From: VAXT01 sp963850415
Lineage (GTDB): Bacteria > Actinomycetota > Thermoleophilia > Gaiellales > Gaiellaceae
Assembly: GCA_963850415.1 (NCBI GenBank)
Contig: CAWKLE010000003.1
Coordinates: 620,001-684,000, forward strand
Length of the DNA stretch: 64,000 nt
Direction of reading: 5' to 3'
The translations under genes were made by a program, and so were the position numbers. Below are positions 51,905 through 60,613 of the stretch, one piece after another; the stretch's first letter is position 1, and the number at the start of each line of letters is the position of its first letter. The notes beneath the pieces were generated by a model that saw nothing but the letters and a program-made list of their open reading frames with translations, searched no databases and had not been told where the DNA came from.

Positions 51905-53737
51905 ATGAAGAAGGCAGCACTACGCCTGCTTCCGGTGGCGGCTCTTGCCGTGTTCGCGGTCGCGGGCTCAGCACTGTTGCCGCAGAGCGCGAGCAGCAAC
52001 TCGCCGATCGGCAACAAGATCCTCGCGCACAAGCTCGCCGTCGAGCTCGGCAAGGAGCAGCGGCGGGGCAAGGAGATGCCCGTTTCGTCGGGCATCATGT
52101 ACACGCTCTACGACGCGGCTGGGATCCTCCAGCAGCGGGCTGCCCGCAACCCGGGCGCGATGCGCGCACTCGGCGGTGGTAACCACGGGATCTCGAGCCC
52201 GGACACCGAGGGTTGTCAGAACGTCTTCCATGGCCACGGGATGACCAACACCCGCGTCAACCAGGACTGTTCGTTGCGGCGGCAGGCCGAGGAGACGATT
52301 CAAATCAATCCGACGAACGAGAAGAACATCATCGCCGGTCAGAACGACTCTAGGATCGGCTTCAACCACTGCGGGTACGACTGGAGCTTCGACGGCGGCA
52401 AGCGTTGGGGCGACCAGGTTCCGCCGTTCTGGCAGTTCGTCCTGCTCGACGGCCACACGGCGGACGCCTGCAGCGACCCGACGCTCGCCTTCGACTCACA
52501 GGGCAACGCGTATTCGGGCGGTGTCTTCTTCGACATCACCAGCGGGGCGAACGCCGTGCTCGCAATGAAGTCGAATGCGCCGAACGGCGGGAGCTTCTAC
52601 CACTCGCCGGATCCAACCGGGGGGTTCCAGGAGTACCGCGACACCCCCGCCGGTGTGATCGCGAACGACGACGGCAATGAGTTCGCGAACGACAAGGAAC
52701 TGATGACCGCAGACGCGAATCCGTCGAGCCCGAAGAAGGACAACGTCTACATGACGTGGACACGGTTCAACGCTGCGGGTCACAGCCCGATCTACTTCAG
52801 CCAGTCGACGGACGGCGGTGCGACGTGGTCCGATCCGATCGAGATCAGCGGCTCCGATGCGAACATCTGCCCGCTCGGCGGCGGAGCGTGCAACGACGAT
52901 CAGGGCTCCAATCCGGTCGTCGGCCCGGACGGCACGATCTACGTCTCGTTCTCGAACGGGAACGTGCCCGGCAACGGCATCGAGCAGGTGCTGAACGTGA
53001 CCTGCCCCGCCAGTGCCGACTGCAGCAACCAGGCGAGCTGGACTGGACCGACGAAGGTCGGTGACATGATCTCGACCCAGCCGGTCGGCCCGCCGAGCCA
53101 GAACGGCTGCCCGAACCGGCAGTGCCTACCGCCGAACGGCTACCGCGCTCCCGACGAAACGACCGTGACCAACTCGGTCGACCGGAACGGAAACGTGTAC
53201 GTCACGTGGGCGGATCACCGCAACAACACGAACCCGAACTGCGAGCTGGGCGCGGCCGGCGGCGGATCCTCGCCGTGCGACCACGACATCTTCTACGCGT
53301 TCTCCACGGACGGAGGGTCGACGTGGAGCGACACGAGGGACGTCACGCCACGTTCGAGCTTCGGCGAGACCGCACAGTGGCAGCCGTGGAGCGACGTGAC
53401 GAACGACGGCTCGCGGCTCTGGGTCGCGTTCTACGACCGCAGTCACGGCAACTGTGAGACGACGGGTTGCAACGACATCACAGCCGCGCAGATCAGGAAC
53501 CCGGCTTCGAACCATCCGCACTTCAGCTACACGCGGGTGACGACGAGCTCGATGCCGAATCTGACCCCGGCGAACAACCCGGTACAGGCCGGCTTCCTCG
53601 GCGACTACATGTGGGTCACCACCGACCATCACGGTGACGCGCACGTCGTCTGGGCGGACACGCGCCCGATCAGGGGCGACGCTCCCGAGGAGGACGTCTA
53701 CTACTCGGAAGTGCACCGCAGCGGAGGCGGCCACTAG
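51905..53737 (+). CDS. Secreted BNR/sialidase-like repeat protein
   Basis: 610 residues from ATG 51905 with GGAGGGAGAG upstream. It has a signal peptide (about 1-30) and Asp-box motifs (SFDGGKRWG, STDGGATWS, STDGGSTWS). It aligns with the upstream BNR protein over its whole propeller (NTRVNQDCSLRRQAEE, FGETAQWQPWSDVT, GCNDITAAQ, HVVWADTR). It lacks the proline linker and PASTA-like tail. The two are ancient tandem paralogues. A perfect terminator follows. Confidence 0.8.
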   Translation: MKKAALRLLPVAALAVFAVAGSALLPQSASSNSPIGNKILAHKLAVELGKEQRRGKEMPVSSGIMYTLYDAAGILQQRAARNPGAMRALGGGNHGISSPDTEGCQNVFHGHGMTNTRVNQDCSLRRQAEETIQINPTNEKNIIAGQNDSRIGFNHCGYDWSFDGGKRWGDQVPPFWQFVLLDGHTADACSDPTLAFDSQGNAYSGGVFFDITSGANAVLAMKSNAPNGGSFYHSPDPTGGFQEYRDTPAGVIANDDGNEFANDKELMTADANPSSPKKDNVYMTWTRFNAAGHSPIYFSQSTDGGATWSDPIEISGSDANICPLGGGACNDDQGSNPVVGPDGTIYVSFSNGNVPGNGIEQVLNVTCPASADCSNQASWTGPTKVGDMISTQPVGPPSQNGCPNRQCLPPNGYRAPDETTVTNSVDRNGNVYVTWADHRNNTNPNCELGAAGGGSSPCDHDIFYAFSTDGGSTWSDTRDVTPRSSFGETAQWQPWSDVTNDGSRLWVAFYDRSHGNCETTGCNDITAAQIRNPASNHPHFSYTRVTTSSMPNLTPANNPVQAGFLGDYMWVTTDHHGDAHVVWADTRPIRGDAPEEDVYYSEVHRSGGGH

Positions 53738-53748
53738 CCCTCCCTGAC

Positions 53749-53782
53749 GAAAGAGGGTCGCCCCCCGAGGCGACCCTCTTTC
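53749..53782 (+). terminator. Strong terminator after the BNR protein
   Basis: GAAAGAGGGTCGCC (53749-53762) pairs perfectly with GGCGACCCTCTTTC (53769-53782) around a 6-base loop. The A/T ends make it work in both directions. Confidence 0.8.
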
Positions 53783-53785
53783 CGT

Positions 53786-53857
53786 CTAGTACGCGACTGC
53801 GCCGCGACCGGTTTCGGCCGCGTGCCGCTGCTCGTCGGCGCGGTAGCTCGAGCGAAC
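53786..53857 (-). pseudogene. Orphan duplicate of the lipA 3' end
   Basis: On the reverse strand this encodes 23 residues plus a TAG stop (VRSSYRADEQ to GRGAVAY). The protein is identical to the end of lipA at 53936-54007. The DNA matches at 65 of 72 bases; all seven differences are synonymous and lie in the first seven codons, while the last 51 bases are identical. It has no start and is separated from lipA by 78 bases of hairpins. It could be a recombination scar or an assembly join of two strain variants. Confidence 0.7.
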
Positions 53858-53861
53858 CCGA

Positions 53862-53912
53862 GGCATCGCTTGCGATGCCGCTTAAGAGGGCGAGCGGTTC
53901 ATCCGCTCGCCC
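53862..53912. repeat. Two GC hairpins between the lipA tail copies
   Basis: GGCATCGC-TT-GCGATGCC (53862-53879) and GGGCGAGCGG-N5-CCGCTCGCCC (53888-53912) are perfect inverted repeats. They may act as terminators for lipA or may mark a repetitive element tied to the duplication. Confidence 0.55.
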
Positions 53913-53935
53913 GGCCAAACGCTCGTTCGCAGCCC

Positions 53936-54856
53936 CTAGTACGCGACTGCGCCGCGACCGGTTTCGGCCGCGTGCCGCTGCTCGTCTGCTCGATACGAAG
54001 AGCGAACGAGCGGGCCTGAGAAAACCGATCCGAAGCCGAGCGCCTCGCCCTGCTCGCGGAACCAGCGGAACTCGTCCGGGTGCACCCAGCGGTCGATCTG
54101 CGCGTGCTTCGCGGACGGCTGGAGGTACTGGCCGATCGTGACGACGTCGACGCCGTTCGCGCGGAGATCGCGACATCGTCTCGACGACCTCGTCGTTCGT
54201 CTCGCCGAGCCCGACGATGATCCCCGACTTCGTCAGGACGGGATAGTCGCGACCTCCTTCGCGCGCGCGAGGAGCCACAGCGCCCGGTCGTAGTCGACCT
54301 TGGCGCCGCGCATCTTCCGGTGCAGGCGGCGCACGGTCTCGATGTTGTGGTTGAAGACGTCCGGCCGCTCGGCGAGCACGACCTGGAGCGCCTGCTCCTC
54401 GTGGCCGAGGAAGTCCGGTGTCAGGACCTCGATCGTGGCCGCGGGCACCTTCGCCTTCAGCGCCCGGATCGTCGCCGCATAGTGCCCTGCGCCCTTGTCG
54501 GGCAGGTCGTCGCGGTCGACCGAGGTGACGACCACGTGGTTGAGGTCCATCTGCGCGGCCGTGTGCGCCAGGCGCAGCGGCTCGAGCGGGTCGGGCGGAT
54601 GCTCGGGCTTGCCCGAGTTGACGTAGCAGTAGCGGCACGCGCGCGTGCACGTCTCGCCGAGGATCTGGAACGTGGCCGTGCCGCGGCCCCAGCACTCGGC
54701 GATGTTCGGGCAGCGGGCCTCCTCGCAGATCGTGAGCAGGTTCTGTCCGTGGATCAGCTTCTTAACGTCGAAGTAGCGCGAGTCGGCGCTCGGCGCGCGC
54801 ACCTTCATCCACTCCGGGCGGCGGGGCCGGCCCGCGACGGGAAGCGACTTCTCCAC
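53936..54856 (-). pseudogene. lipA: Lipoyl synthase, two single-base frameshifts
   Basis: The first segment holds the N-terminal cluster cysteines (CEEARCPNIAEC) and the radical-SAM motif CTRACRYC. It runs to ARAKEV. A missing base near 54247 then ends the frame early. The next segment is YPVLTKSGIIVGLGETNDEVVETM. An extra base near 54176 leads to DLRANGVDVVTIGQYLQPS and the normal C-terminus with RSSY. LipA inserts sulfur into octanoyl-E2. All functional residues are conserved across the three pieces, so sequencing error is likely. The start is GTG 54856 by family alignment. Confidence 0.85.
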
Positions 54857-54872
54857 GTCTGTCAGTCTATGG

Positions 54873-55415
54873 ATGGTGGCACCTGAGGCGCCGCTCGAGA
54901 GCACGAAGTTCGGCCTTCGCCCAGGCGGCGAGGGCTGGTTCGTGATGAACGCGAAGGACAGCCGCTGGCGCGACACCGGGACGTTCGGAGCGTTCTGCAA
55001 CTTCGAGGGCAAACGCCGCTTCCCGGGCCTCGGGATCAACCTGAACGTCCTGCAGCCCGGGCAGCCGATGGGCCTGTATCACCGCGAGAACGCCCAGGAG
55101 GACTTCCTCGTTCTGGCGGGCGAGTGTCTCCTGCTCGTCGAAGGCGAGGAGCGCAAGCTGAAGACGTGGGACTTCTTCCACTGCCCGTCCGGAACGGAGC
55201 ACATCATCGTCGGCGCCGGCAAGGAGCCCGCCGTGGTGCTGGCCGTCGGCGCGCGAGGCCGGCGGAGAAAGGGCCTCGTCTATCCGGTCTCGAAGGTCGC
55301 ACTGAAACACAAGGCCGGCGTCGAGCAGGAGACGACCGACCCCTCGGAGGCGTACGGAGGCTTCGCAGACTGGAAGCGCTCCCTCTACGAGCAAGGCTGG
55401 CTCCCCGACCTCTAG
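54873..55415 (+). CDS. Cupin-domain protein
   Basis: 180 residues from ATG 54873. A cupin barrel shows YHRENAQEDFLVLAGECLLLVEGEERKLKTWDFFHCPSGTEHIIVGAG, with the usual His/Glu metal ligands (H..E..H). It is soluble. It lies opposite the lipoate genes, starting 16 bases from the lipA start, so lipA and this gene diverge. The role is unknown; a small-molecule isomerase or sensor is possible. Confidence 0.8.
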   Translation: MVAPEAPLESTKFGLRPGGEGWFVMNAKDSRWRDTGTFGAFCNFEGKRRFPGLGINLNVLQPGQPMGLYHRENAQEDFLVLAGECLLLVEGEERKLKTWDFFHCPSGTEHIIVGAGKEPAVVLAVGARGRRRKGLVYPVSKVALKHKAGVEQETTDPSEAYGGFADWKRSLYEQGWLPDL

Positions 55416-56186
55416 CGCGCTGCGACCTGTTCGATGCCCTGCGCCTCGCCGGAGCCGGTCGAGCCGGTCGGCTTCGCGGTCAGCCGCTCGTGAAGCGGCT
55501 GCGGCCAGAGGCCTGCGCCTTCGTCGGCCGGGCAGCTCCTCGAAGCTGAGGTCGAACACGTCTTCGAATCCGGATGTGGCGTGCGGGCGGAGCTCGTCGA
55601 CGGAGATCGGCCGGCCGAGCTCCTCGGCGATCGTCGTGAACGACGCGTCCTCGAGGCCGCACGCGGTGATCCATTCGGTGAACGGCGCCGTGTCCAGATC
55701 GACGTTCAACGCGTAGCCGTGCGTCGTCACCCACTTCGTGATGTGGACGCCGATCGAGGCGATCTTCCTCGGCACCGGCTTCGTCTCGACCCAGATCCCG
55801 GTCAGCCCCTCGATCCGCGTCGCCTCGACGCCCACGGCCGCGAGCGTGCGGATCAGCGCCTCCTCGAGGTCGCGGCAGTAGCGCTTCACGTCCTGGCCGT
55901 GCCGCATCAGGTCGAAGATCGGGTAGCAGACGAGCTGGCCGGGGCCGTGGTAGGTCGACTTGCCTCCGCGGTCGGTCTCGACGATCTCGACCTCGGCTCC
56001 TTCCGGAACGTGCAGCTCGCCCTCCTCGGTGCGCCGCCCGAGCGTGATCACCGGCGGATGCTCGAGCAGCAGCACGGTGTCGGGGATCGCGCCCTGCGAG
56101 ACGGCAGCCGCCAGCGAGCGCTGCAGGTCCCACGCTTCGAGGTAGGGAACGCGCCCCAGGTTGAACAGGTAGGCGCCTCTGGTCAC
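55412..56186 (-). CDS. lipB: Octanoyltransferase LipB (frameshift near the C-terminus)
   Basis: About 257 residues from GTG 56186. LipB transfers octanoate from acyl-carrier protein to E2. The active site is intact: RGGKSTYHGPGQLVCYPI, PRKIASIGVHITKWVTTHGYALNV and the catalytic Cys in WITACGLED. After SFEELP the written frame runs on into the antisense of the cupin gene. Removing one C from the CCC just after the Leu codon gives a short tail (ADEGAGLWPQPLHERL) that stops at 55412. Confidence 0.88.
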
Positions 56187-56195
56187 GCGCTGAGC

Positions 56196-56414
56196 CTAGT
56201 CGGTGTCGATCAGCTCGCGCGCCCGGTCGAGATCCTCCGGCCGCACGAGGACTTCGCGTGGGCCGAAGGCCGAAGCCGCCGCGTCCGCCATCCCGGCCGC
56301 GAAGTCGGTCCTCTGCTGAATCGATTCGATCCCCTCCGTCTGGAGCAGGGAGATGATCGTGTCGGCTGCGAACTCGTCACCGACGATCGTCAACCGGACG
56401 AGCTCAGTGCTCAC
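56196..56414 (-). CDS. DUF2007-type small protein, second copy
   Basis: 72 residues from GTG 56414, overlapping the YCII stop by 11 bases. The ELVRLTIVGDEFAADTIISLLQTEGIES start and the PREVLVRPEDLDRARELI end match DUF2007, a small ferredoxin-like fold described as a putative signal transducer. It is paralogous to the copy at 56700. Confidence 0.75.
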   Translation of the reverse strand: MSTELVRLTIVGDEFAADTIISLLQTEGIESIQQRTDFAAGMADAAASAFGPREVLVRPEDLDRARELIDTD

Positions 56415-56700
56415 GGCCGTCCAGCACGATCGTCCAACCCTCGATGCGCACGGGACGGAGCATGCCATTGATCCACCAGGGATCGGTCAGGAACAGGTCG
56501 CGTATCGCCTGCTCGGACTCCGCCTCGATCACGTGCAGCGTCTCGCGGTCGCCCTCGAGCGGGCCGCCGAGGATGATCGAGCCCTTGTCGACGAGGTCGT
56601 CCATGAAGCGCGCGTGATCGTCCCAGCCGTCCTGCTCCCGCATGTCGCGGCTCCAGTCCCAGGGCCCGCCGCGCTCGAGCCGCAGGACGAAGTAGGGCAC
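56404..56700 (-). CDS. YCII-related protein
   Basis: 98 residues from GTG 56700 (TAGTG overlap with the DUF2007 stop). Typical YCII features are the PYFVLRLERG start, a His (DDHARFMDDLVDKG), GGPLEGD and a late DPWW segment. YCII domains are dimeric alpha/beta folds with a conserved His-Asp pair and a suspected enzymatic role. Confidence 0.78.
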   Translation of the reverse strand: MPYFVLRLERGGPWDWSRDMREQDGWDDHARFMDDLVDKGSIILGGPLEGDRETLHVIEAESEQAIRDLFLTDPWWINGMLRPVRIEGWTIVLDGREH

Positions 56701-56912
56701 TACTCCTCGCCGATGATCGCCTTGGCGGTTTCTAGGTCCTCTGGCTTGACGAGGATCTCGCGGGAGCCGCTCATGGCGCCGCTGCCACCGATGCTGCCAG
56801 CGCCGGTGTCCGTCGGCCGCTGCATCGACTCGATCTTCTCGAACTTGAGCAACGACTGGACCTGGTCGGCCTCGATCTCGTTCATGACGATCGTGAGCAG
56901 AACGAGGTCCAC
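56700..56912 (-). CDS. DUF2007-type small protein, first copy
   Basis: 70 residues from GTG 56912, which overlaps the E2 stop by one base (TAGTG). The sequence DLVLLTIVMNEIEADQVQSLLKFEKIES to SREILVKPEDLETAKAII is DUF2007-like. A Gly/Ser-rich loop (GAGSIGGSGAMSGS) lies in the middle. It is translationally coupled to the dehydrogenase E2. Confidence 0.75.
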   Translation of the reverse strand: MDLVLLTIVMNEIEADQVQSLLKFEKIESMQRPTDTGAGSIGGSGAMSGSREILVKPEDLETAKAIIGEE

Positions 56913-58330
56913 TAGTACGCGACTTCGTCCCAGGTCTCGAGCGCTTCCTTCAGGTCCTTCAGGAAGCGGCCCGCGAGCGCTCCGTCGACGAGGCGGTGGT
57001 CGTACGTGAGCGTGATGTTCATGATCGGCCGGATCGCGATCACGTCCTTGCCGAAGGAGTCCTGCACGACCCAGGGGCGCTTGACGAGCGCGTAGGTGCC
57101 GAGGATGCCCGCCTGCGGCTGGCTGATCACGGGCGTGCCGTGGAACGTGCCGTACCCGCCGGGGTTGGTGATCGTGAACGTTCCGCCTTGCACCTCGTCG
57201 GGGGTCAGCTTCTTGTTGCGGGCGCGGTCGGCGATGTCGGTCACCGCCTGCGCCATCCCGAGCAGGTTCAGGCCCTCGGCGTGCTTGACGACCGGGACGA
57301 TCAGCCCCTTGCCGTCGGTGAGCTCGACCGCGAACCCGAGGTTGACCCACGGCCGGGTGACGATCTGCTCGCCCCGGATCTCGCCGTTGATCCACGGGTA
57401 CTTCTTGAGGATCTCGACGACTGCGCGGGCGACGAAGATCAGGTACGTCGGGTTGACGCCGTAGGTCTTCTGGTACTCGGGCTTGAGCGCGTTGCGGATC
57501 TCGACGACGCGGGACATGTCGACCTCGATCGCGCTCGTCACGTGAGCGGCGGTGTCGAGGGAGCGGCGCATGTGCTCGGCGATTCCCCGGCGCATCGCGT
57601 TCATCGGCTCGAGCTGCTCGCCGGCGGTCGCGGCCACCGGCTCGGGGGCCGGAGCCGGTGGAGGCTTCGGCGCGGCCTCGGCGGCAGGCGCCGGGGCGGG
57701 AGCGGGGGCCGGTTCGGGTGCCGGAGCCGGGGCGGGCTCCGGAGCGGCCGCGGGCGCTTCCTGCGGAGGGGCGGCCGGCGGGCCGGACTCGACGAAGCTG
57801 AGGATGTCCTTCTTCGTCACGCGGCCTCCGCGGCCCGTGCCCGGGACGCTCGAGACGTCGACGCCGTGCTCGGAGGCGATTCGGGCGACGACCGGCGAGA
57901 CGAAGCTCTTGCCGTTCTGCTGGGCCTCGGCCGGCGTTGTCGCAGAAGTGGTGGGTGTCGGCTCAGTCGCCGGGGCCGGCTCGACGGCCGGCGTCTCCGC
58001 GGGCTGGACGACCTCCTCGGCTGCAGGAGCGGGCGCCTCGGGCTCCGGCTGCGCGGCAGGAGCCTCGGCGGGAGCACCGGCCTCGCCGCCGATCACCGCG
58101 AGCTTCGTCCCGACGTCAACTGTCTCGCCCTCCTGGACGAGGATCTGCGTCACGACTCCGCTCGCCGGGCTCGGCACCTCCGTGTCCACCTTGTCCGTCG
58201 AGATCTCGAGCAGCGACTCGTCGGCGGCGATCTCCTCGCCCACCTGCTTGAGCCACTTCGTGATCGTCCCCTCCGAAACGGAGACGCCCATCTGCGGCAT
58301 GACGACGTCGACGGCCTCGGTGGTGGCCAT
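56912..58330 (-). CDS. 2-oxoacid dehydrogenase E2 (dihydrolipoyl acyltransferase)
   Basis: 472 residues. One lipoyl domain (about 1-80, lipoyl Lys in STDKVDTEV), an Ala/Pro/Glu linker and the E1/E3-binding domain (SPVVARIASEHGVDVSSVPGTGRGGRVTKKDI) come first. A second long Ala/Pro linker leads to the catalytic domain ending TYDHRLVDGALAGRFL (HxxxDG). It could be pyruvate, branched-chain or 2-oxoglutarate specific. It starts at ATG 58330 in a TGATG overlap with E1 beta. Confidence 0.93.
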   Translation of the reverse strand: MATTEAVDVVMPQMGVSVSEGTITKWLKQVGEEIAADESLLEISTDKVDTEVPSPASGVVTQILVQEGETVDVGTKLAVIGGEAGAPAEAPAAQPEPEAPAPAAEEVVQPAETPAVEPAPATEPTPTTSATTPAEAQQNGKSFVSPVVARIASEHGVDVSSVPGTGRGGRVTKKDILSFVESGPPAAPPQEAPAAAPEPAPAPAPEPAPAPAPAPAAEAAPKPPPAPAPEPVAATAGEQLEPMNAMRRGIAEHMRRSLDTAAHVTSAIEVDMSRVVEIRNALKPEYQKTYGVNPTYLIFVARAVVEILKKYPWINGEIRGEQIVTRPWVNLGFAVELTDGKGLIVPVVKHAEGLNLLGMAQAVTDIADRARNKKLTPDEVQGGTFTITNPGGYGTFHGTPVISQPQAGILGTYALVKRPWVVQDSFGKDVIAIRPIMNITLTYDHRLVDGALAGRFLKDLKEALETWDEVAY

Positions 58331-59304
58331 CAGTACTCGGCCAGCTCCTTCAGTCCCTTGACGACGTCCTCGACCTGCGGGATGAACGCCTTCTCGAGCG
58401 GCGGCGAGAACGGCACCGGCGTGTCGGGCGCCGCGATCCGCATGATCGGCGCGTCGAGATGCTCGAACGCCTCCTCGGCGATCGTGGCCGCGATCTCGCC
58501 GCCGAAACCGCCCGTGCGCGTGTCCTCGTGCAGCACGAGCACCTTCGACGTCTTCTCGGCGCTCTCGAGCACGGCCTTCCGGTCCCAGGGGATCAGCGTC
58601 CGCAGGTCGAGGATCTCGACCGAGACGCCGTCGCTCTCGAGCTCCTTCGCCGCGTCGTCGGCCGTGTGCACCATCGCGCCCCAGGTGACGACCGTGACGT
58701 CGTCGCCCTCGCGGTGCGTGCGCGCCTTGCCGAACGGAATCGTGTAGCGCTCCTCGGGCACGTCGGCCTTGATCCGGCGGTACAGGTGCTTGTGCTCGAA
58801 GTAGAGGACCGGGTTCGGGTCCTCGATCGCCGTGATCAGAAGCCCCTTCGCGTCCTCGGGCGTCGCCGGGCAGACGACCCTCAGGCCCGGGATGTGCGCG
58901 AACGAGCTCTCCGGGTTCTGCGAGTGGAACGGGCCGCCGGAGAAGCCGCCGCCGGACGGGAGCCGGACGACGATCGGGACCGGAGTACCGGCGCGGTAGC
59001 GCTGCTTGGCCGCGACCGTGACCAGCTGGTCCCACGCGCACGAGATGAAGTCGGCGAACTGCATCTCGGCGACGGGGCGCATGCCCATGATCGCGGCGCC
59101 CGTGCAGCTGCCGACGATCGCCGTCTCCGAGAGCGGCGCGTCGATCACGCGCCAGGGCCCGAACTCCTCCTGGAACCCGAGCGTGACCTTGAAGGCGCCG
59201 CCGTAGACGCCGACGTCCTCGCCGATCACGAACACGCGCTTGTCGCGGCGCATCTCCACGCGGAGACCGTCCGAGATCGCTTGCAGGTAGGTCATTTCGG
59301 CCAT
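58330..59304 (-). CDS. 2-oxoacid dehydrogenase E1 beta subunit
   Basis: 324 residues. It pairs with E1 alpha to decarboxylate the 2-oxoacid on thiamine pyrophosphate. Motifs include VFVIGEDVGVYGGAFKVT, DAPLSETAIVGSCTGAAIMGMRPVAEMQFADF and SGGFSGGPFHSQ. It also has VVTWGAMVH and the EILDLRTLIPWD segment typical of the transketolase C-terminal fold. Confidence 0.94.
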   Translation of the reverse strand: MAEMTYLQAISDGLRVEMRRDKRVFVIGEDVGVYGGAFKVTLGFQEEFGPWRVIDAPLSETAIVGSCTGAAIMGMRPVAEMQFADFISCAWDQLVTVAAKQRYRAGTPVPIVVRLPSGGGFSGGPFHSQNPESSFAHIPGLRVVCPATPEDAKGLLITAIEDPNPVLYFEHKHLYRRIKADVPEERYTIPFGKARTHREGDDVTVVTWGAMVHTADDAAKELESDGVSVEILDLRTLIPWDRKAVLESAEKTSKVLVLHEDTRTGGFGGEIAATIAEEAFEHLDAPIMRIAAPDTPVPFSPPLEKAFIPQVEDVVKGLKELAEY

Positions 59305-59311
59305 CAGGAGC

Positions 59312-60358
59312 TCACTTGTGGTGGGGCGTGTCGAGGTCTTCGGGCGTTGCGAAGACGCCCTCGGTCAGGGTCGACGGATCGGGCAGCGGCGACTCGTCGG
59401 CGCGGATGATCGCGTCCGCGAGCAGCTTCTTCACGCTCGCGCCGATCTCGTCCTCCTCGTCGTCCGTGAGCGCGGCGTTCTCGCGCAGCCAGCCGCGGAA
59501 GCGCTCGATCGGGTCGCGCTTCGCCCACTCCTCGAACATCTCCTTCGGAACGTAGAAGGCGTCGTCGTGCACCGCGTGGCCCTCCATGCGCAGGGTCATC
59601 GATTCGATCAGCGTCGGGCCGCCGCCCTCGCGCGCCTTCTCGATCGCACGCTTGGTCTCGCGGTAGACGGCGAGCACGTCCGTGCCGTCGAGCACGACTC
59701 CCTCGAAGCCGTACGCCTGTGCGCGATCGGCGAGCGTCTCGCACGCGTACTCGAGATGCGTCGGCGTCGAGTACGCCCACTGGTTGTTGTCGCAGATGAA
59801 CACCACCGGGAGTCGGCGGACACCCGCGAGGTTCATCCCCTCGTGCGTGTCGCCGCGGGCCGATGCTCCCTCGCCGAACCAGGCGAGCGCTACGCGCTTC
59901 TCCTCGCGAATCCGGAAGGCGAGCGCGCAGCCGACCGCGACCGGGAGCATCGCCGGGAGGTGGCTGACCATCGCCAGCAGACCGAGCCTCGAGTCGGCCA
60001 TGTGCACGTTGCCGTCGCGGCCCTGCGTCGGGCCGTCCGCACGCCCCATGTACTGGGCGAAGATCCTCCAGGGCTCGACGCCGCGCGTCACATGGACGCC
60101 CATGTCCCGGTGCAGCGGCGTGCCGACGTCCTCCTGGCCCATCGCGGTTGCGACACCGACGGACGAGGCCTCGTTTCCGCGGCCCGTGTAGAAGGAGCCG
60201 GGGATCTTGCCCTGCTTGTAGAGGATGTGCCCGCGCTCCTCGATCCCGCGCGTGGTCAGCATGTTGCGGTACATGCCGAGCAGGTCCTCGCGGTCGAGGC
60301 CCGCCTCGCGGATCTCGTGCAGGGAGCTGACCGGCTCGGCTTCGCGGGCGATCGCCAC
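59312..60358 (-). CDS. 2-oxoacid dehydrogenase E1 alpha subunit
   Basis: 348 residues from GTG 60358. The thiamine-pyrophosphate motif is GEGASARGDTHEGMNLAG ending in CDNNQWA. The phosphorylation-loop region EGHAVHDDA is present. GRDGNVHM and GKIPGSFYTGRGNEASSVG are typical. Bkd-type branched-chain enzymes look slightly closer than PdhA, but I cannot settle this. No E3 gene lies in the window. Confidence 0.93.
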   Translation of the reverse strand: MAIAREAEPVSSLHEIREAGLDREDLLGMYRNMLTTRGIEERGHILYKQGKIPGSFYTGRGNEASSVGVATAMGQEDVGTPLHRDMGVHVTRGVEPWRIFAQYMGRADGPTQGRDGNVHMADSRLGLLAMVSHLPAMLPVAVGCALAFRIREEKRVALAWFGEGASARGDTHEGMNLAGVRRLPVVFICDNNQWAYSTPTHLEYACETLADRAQAYGFEGVVLDGTDVLAVYRETKRAIEKAREGGGPTLIESMTLRMEGHAVHDDAFYVPKEMFEEWAKRDPIERFRGWLRENAALTDDEEDEIGASVKKLLADAIIRADESPLPDPSTLTEGVFATPEDLDTPHHK

Positions 60359-60400
60359 GGACGAGACTCTAACGACTGGGGTCTACGGCAAGGGCGAGTC

Positions 60401-60613
60401 TCACCAGTCGCCGCGCACGCCGAAGTAGATGAGCGACCCGAAGAGCGGGAAGACCAGGATCACCACGATCCAGAGCGCCCTCGAGCTCCCGGTGAAGTCT
60501 TCGTTGCGGAACACGCTGCGCAGCGCGGCGAGGGCGAGGATCACCGAGAGGGCGGCGACGACCCAGAAGCCGCCGGCGACCAGTCCGATCGCGAGCGTCG
60601 CTGCCTCGATCAC
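60401..60613 (-). CDS. PLDc_N-type small membrane protein
   Basis: 70 residues from GTG 60613 in a GTGA overlap. Two hydrophobic helices flank NEDFTGSSRALWIVVILVFPLFGSLIYFGVRG, which is the phospholipase-D nuclease N-terminal domain pattern seen alone in many Gram-positive bacteria. It is not an enzyme by itself. Confidence 0.75.
   Translation of the reverse strand: MIEAATLAIGLVAGGFWVVAALSVILALAALRSVFRNEDFTGSSRALWIVVILVFPLFGSLIYFGVRGDW

Noticed and set aside
57600..58080. Repeated GCCGGxGCCGGx-type sequence
   Set aside because: It encodes the Ala/Pro/Glu linkers of the E2 protein, which are normal for the family.
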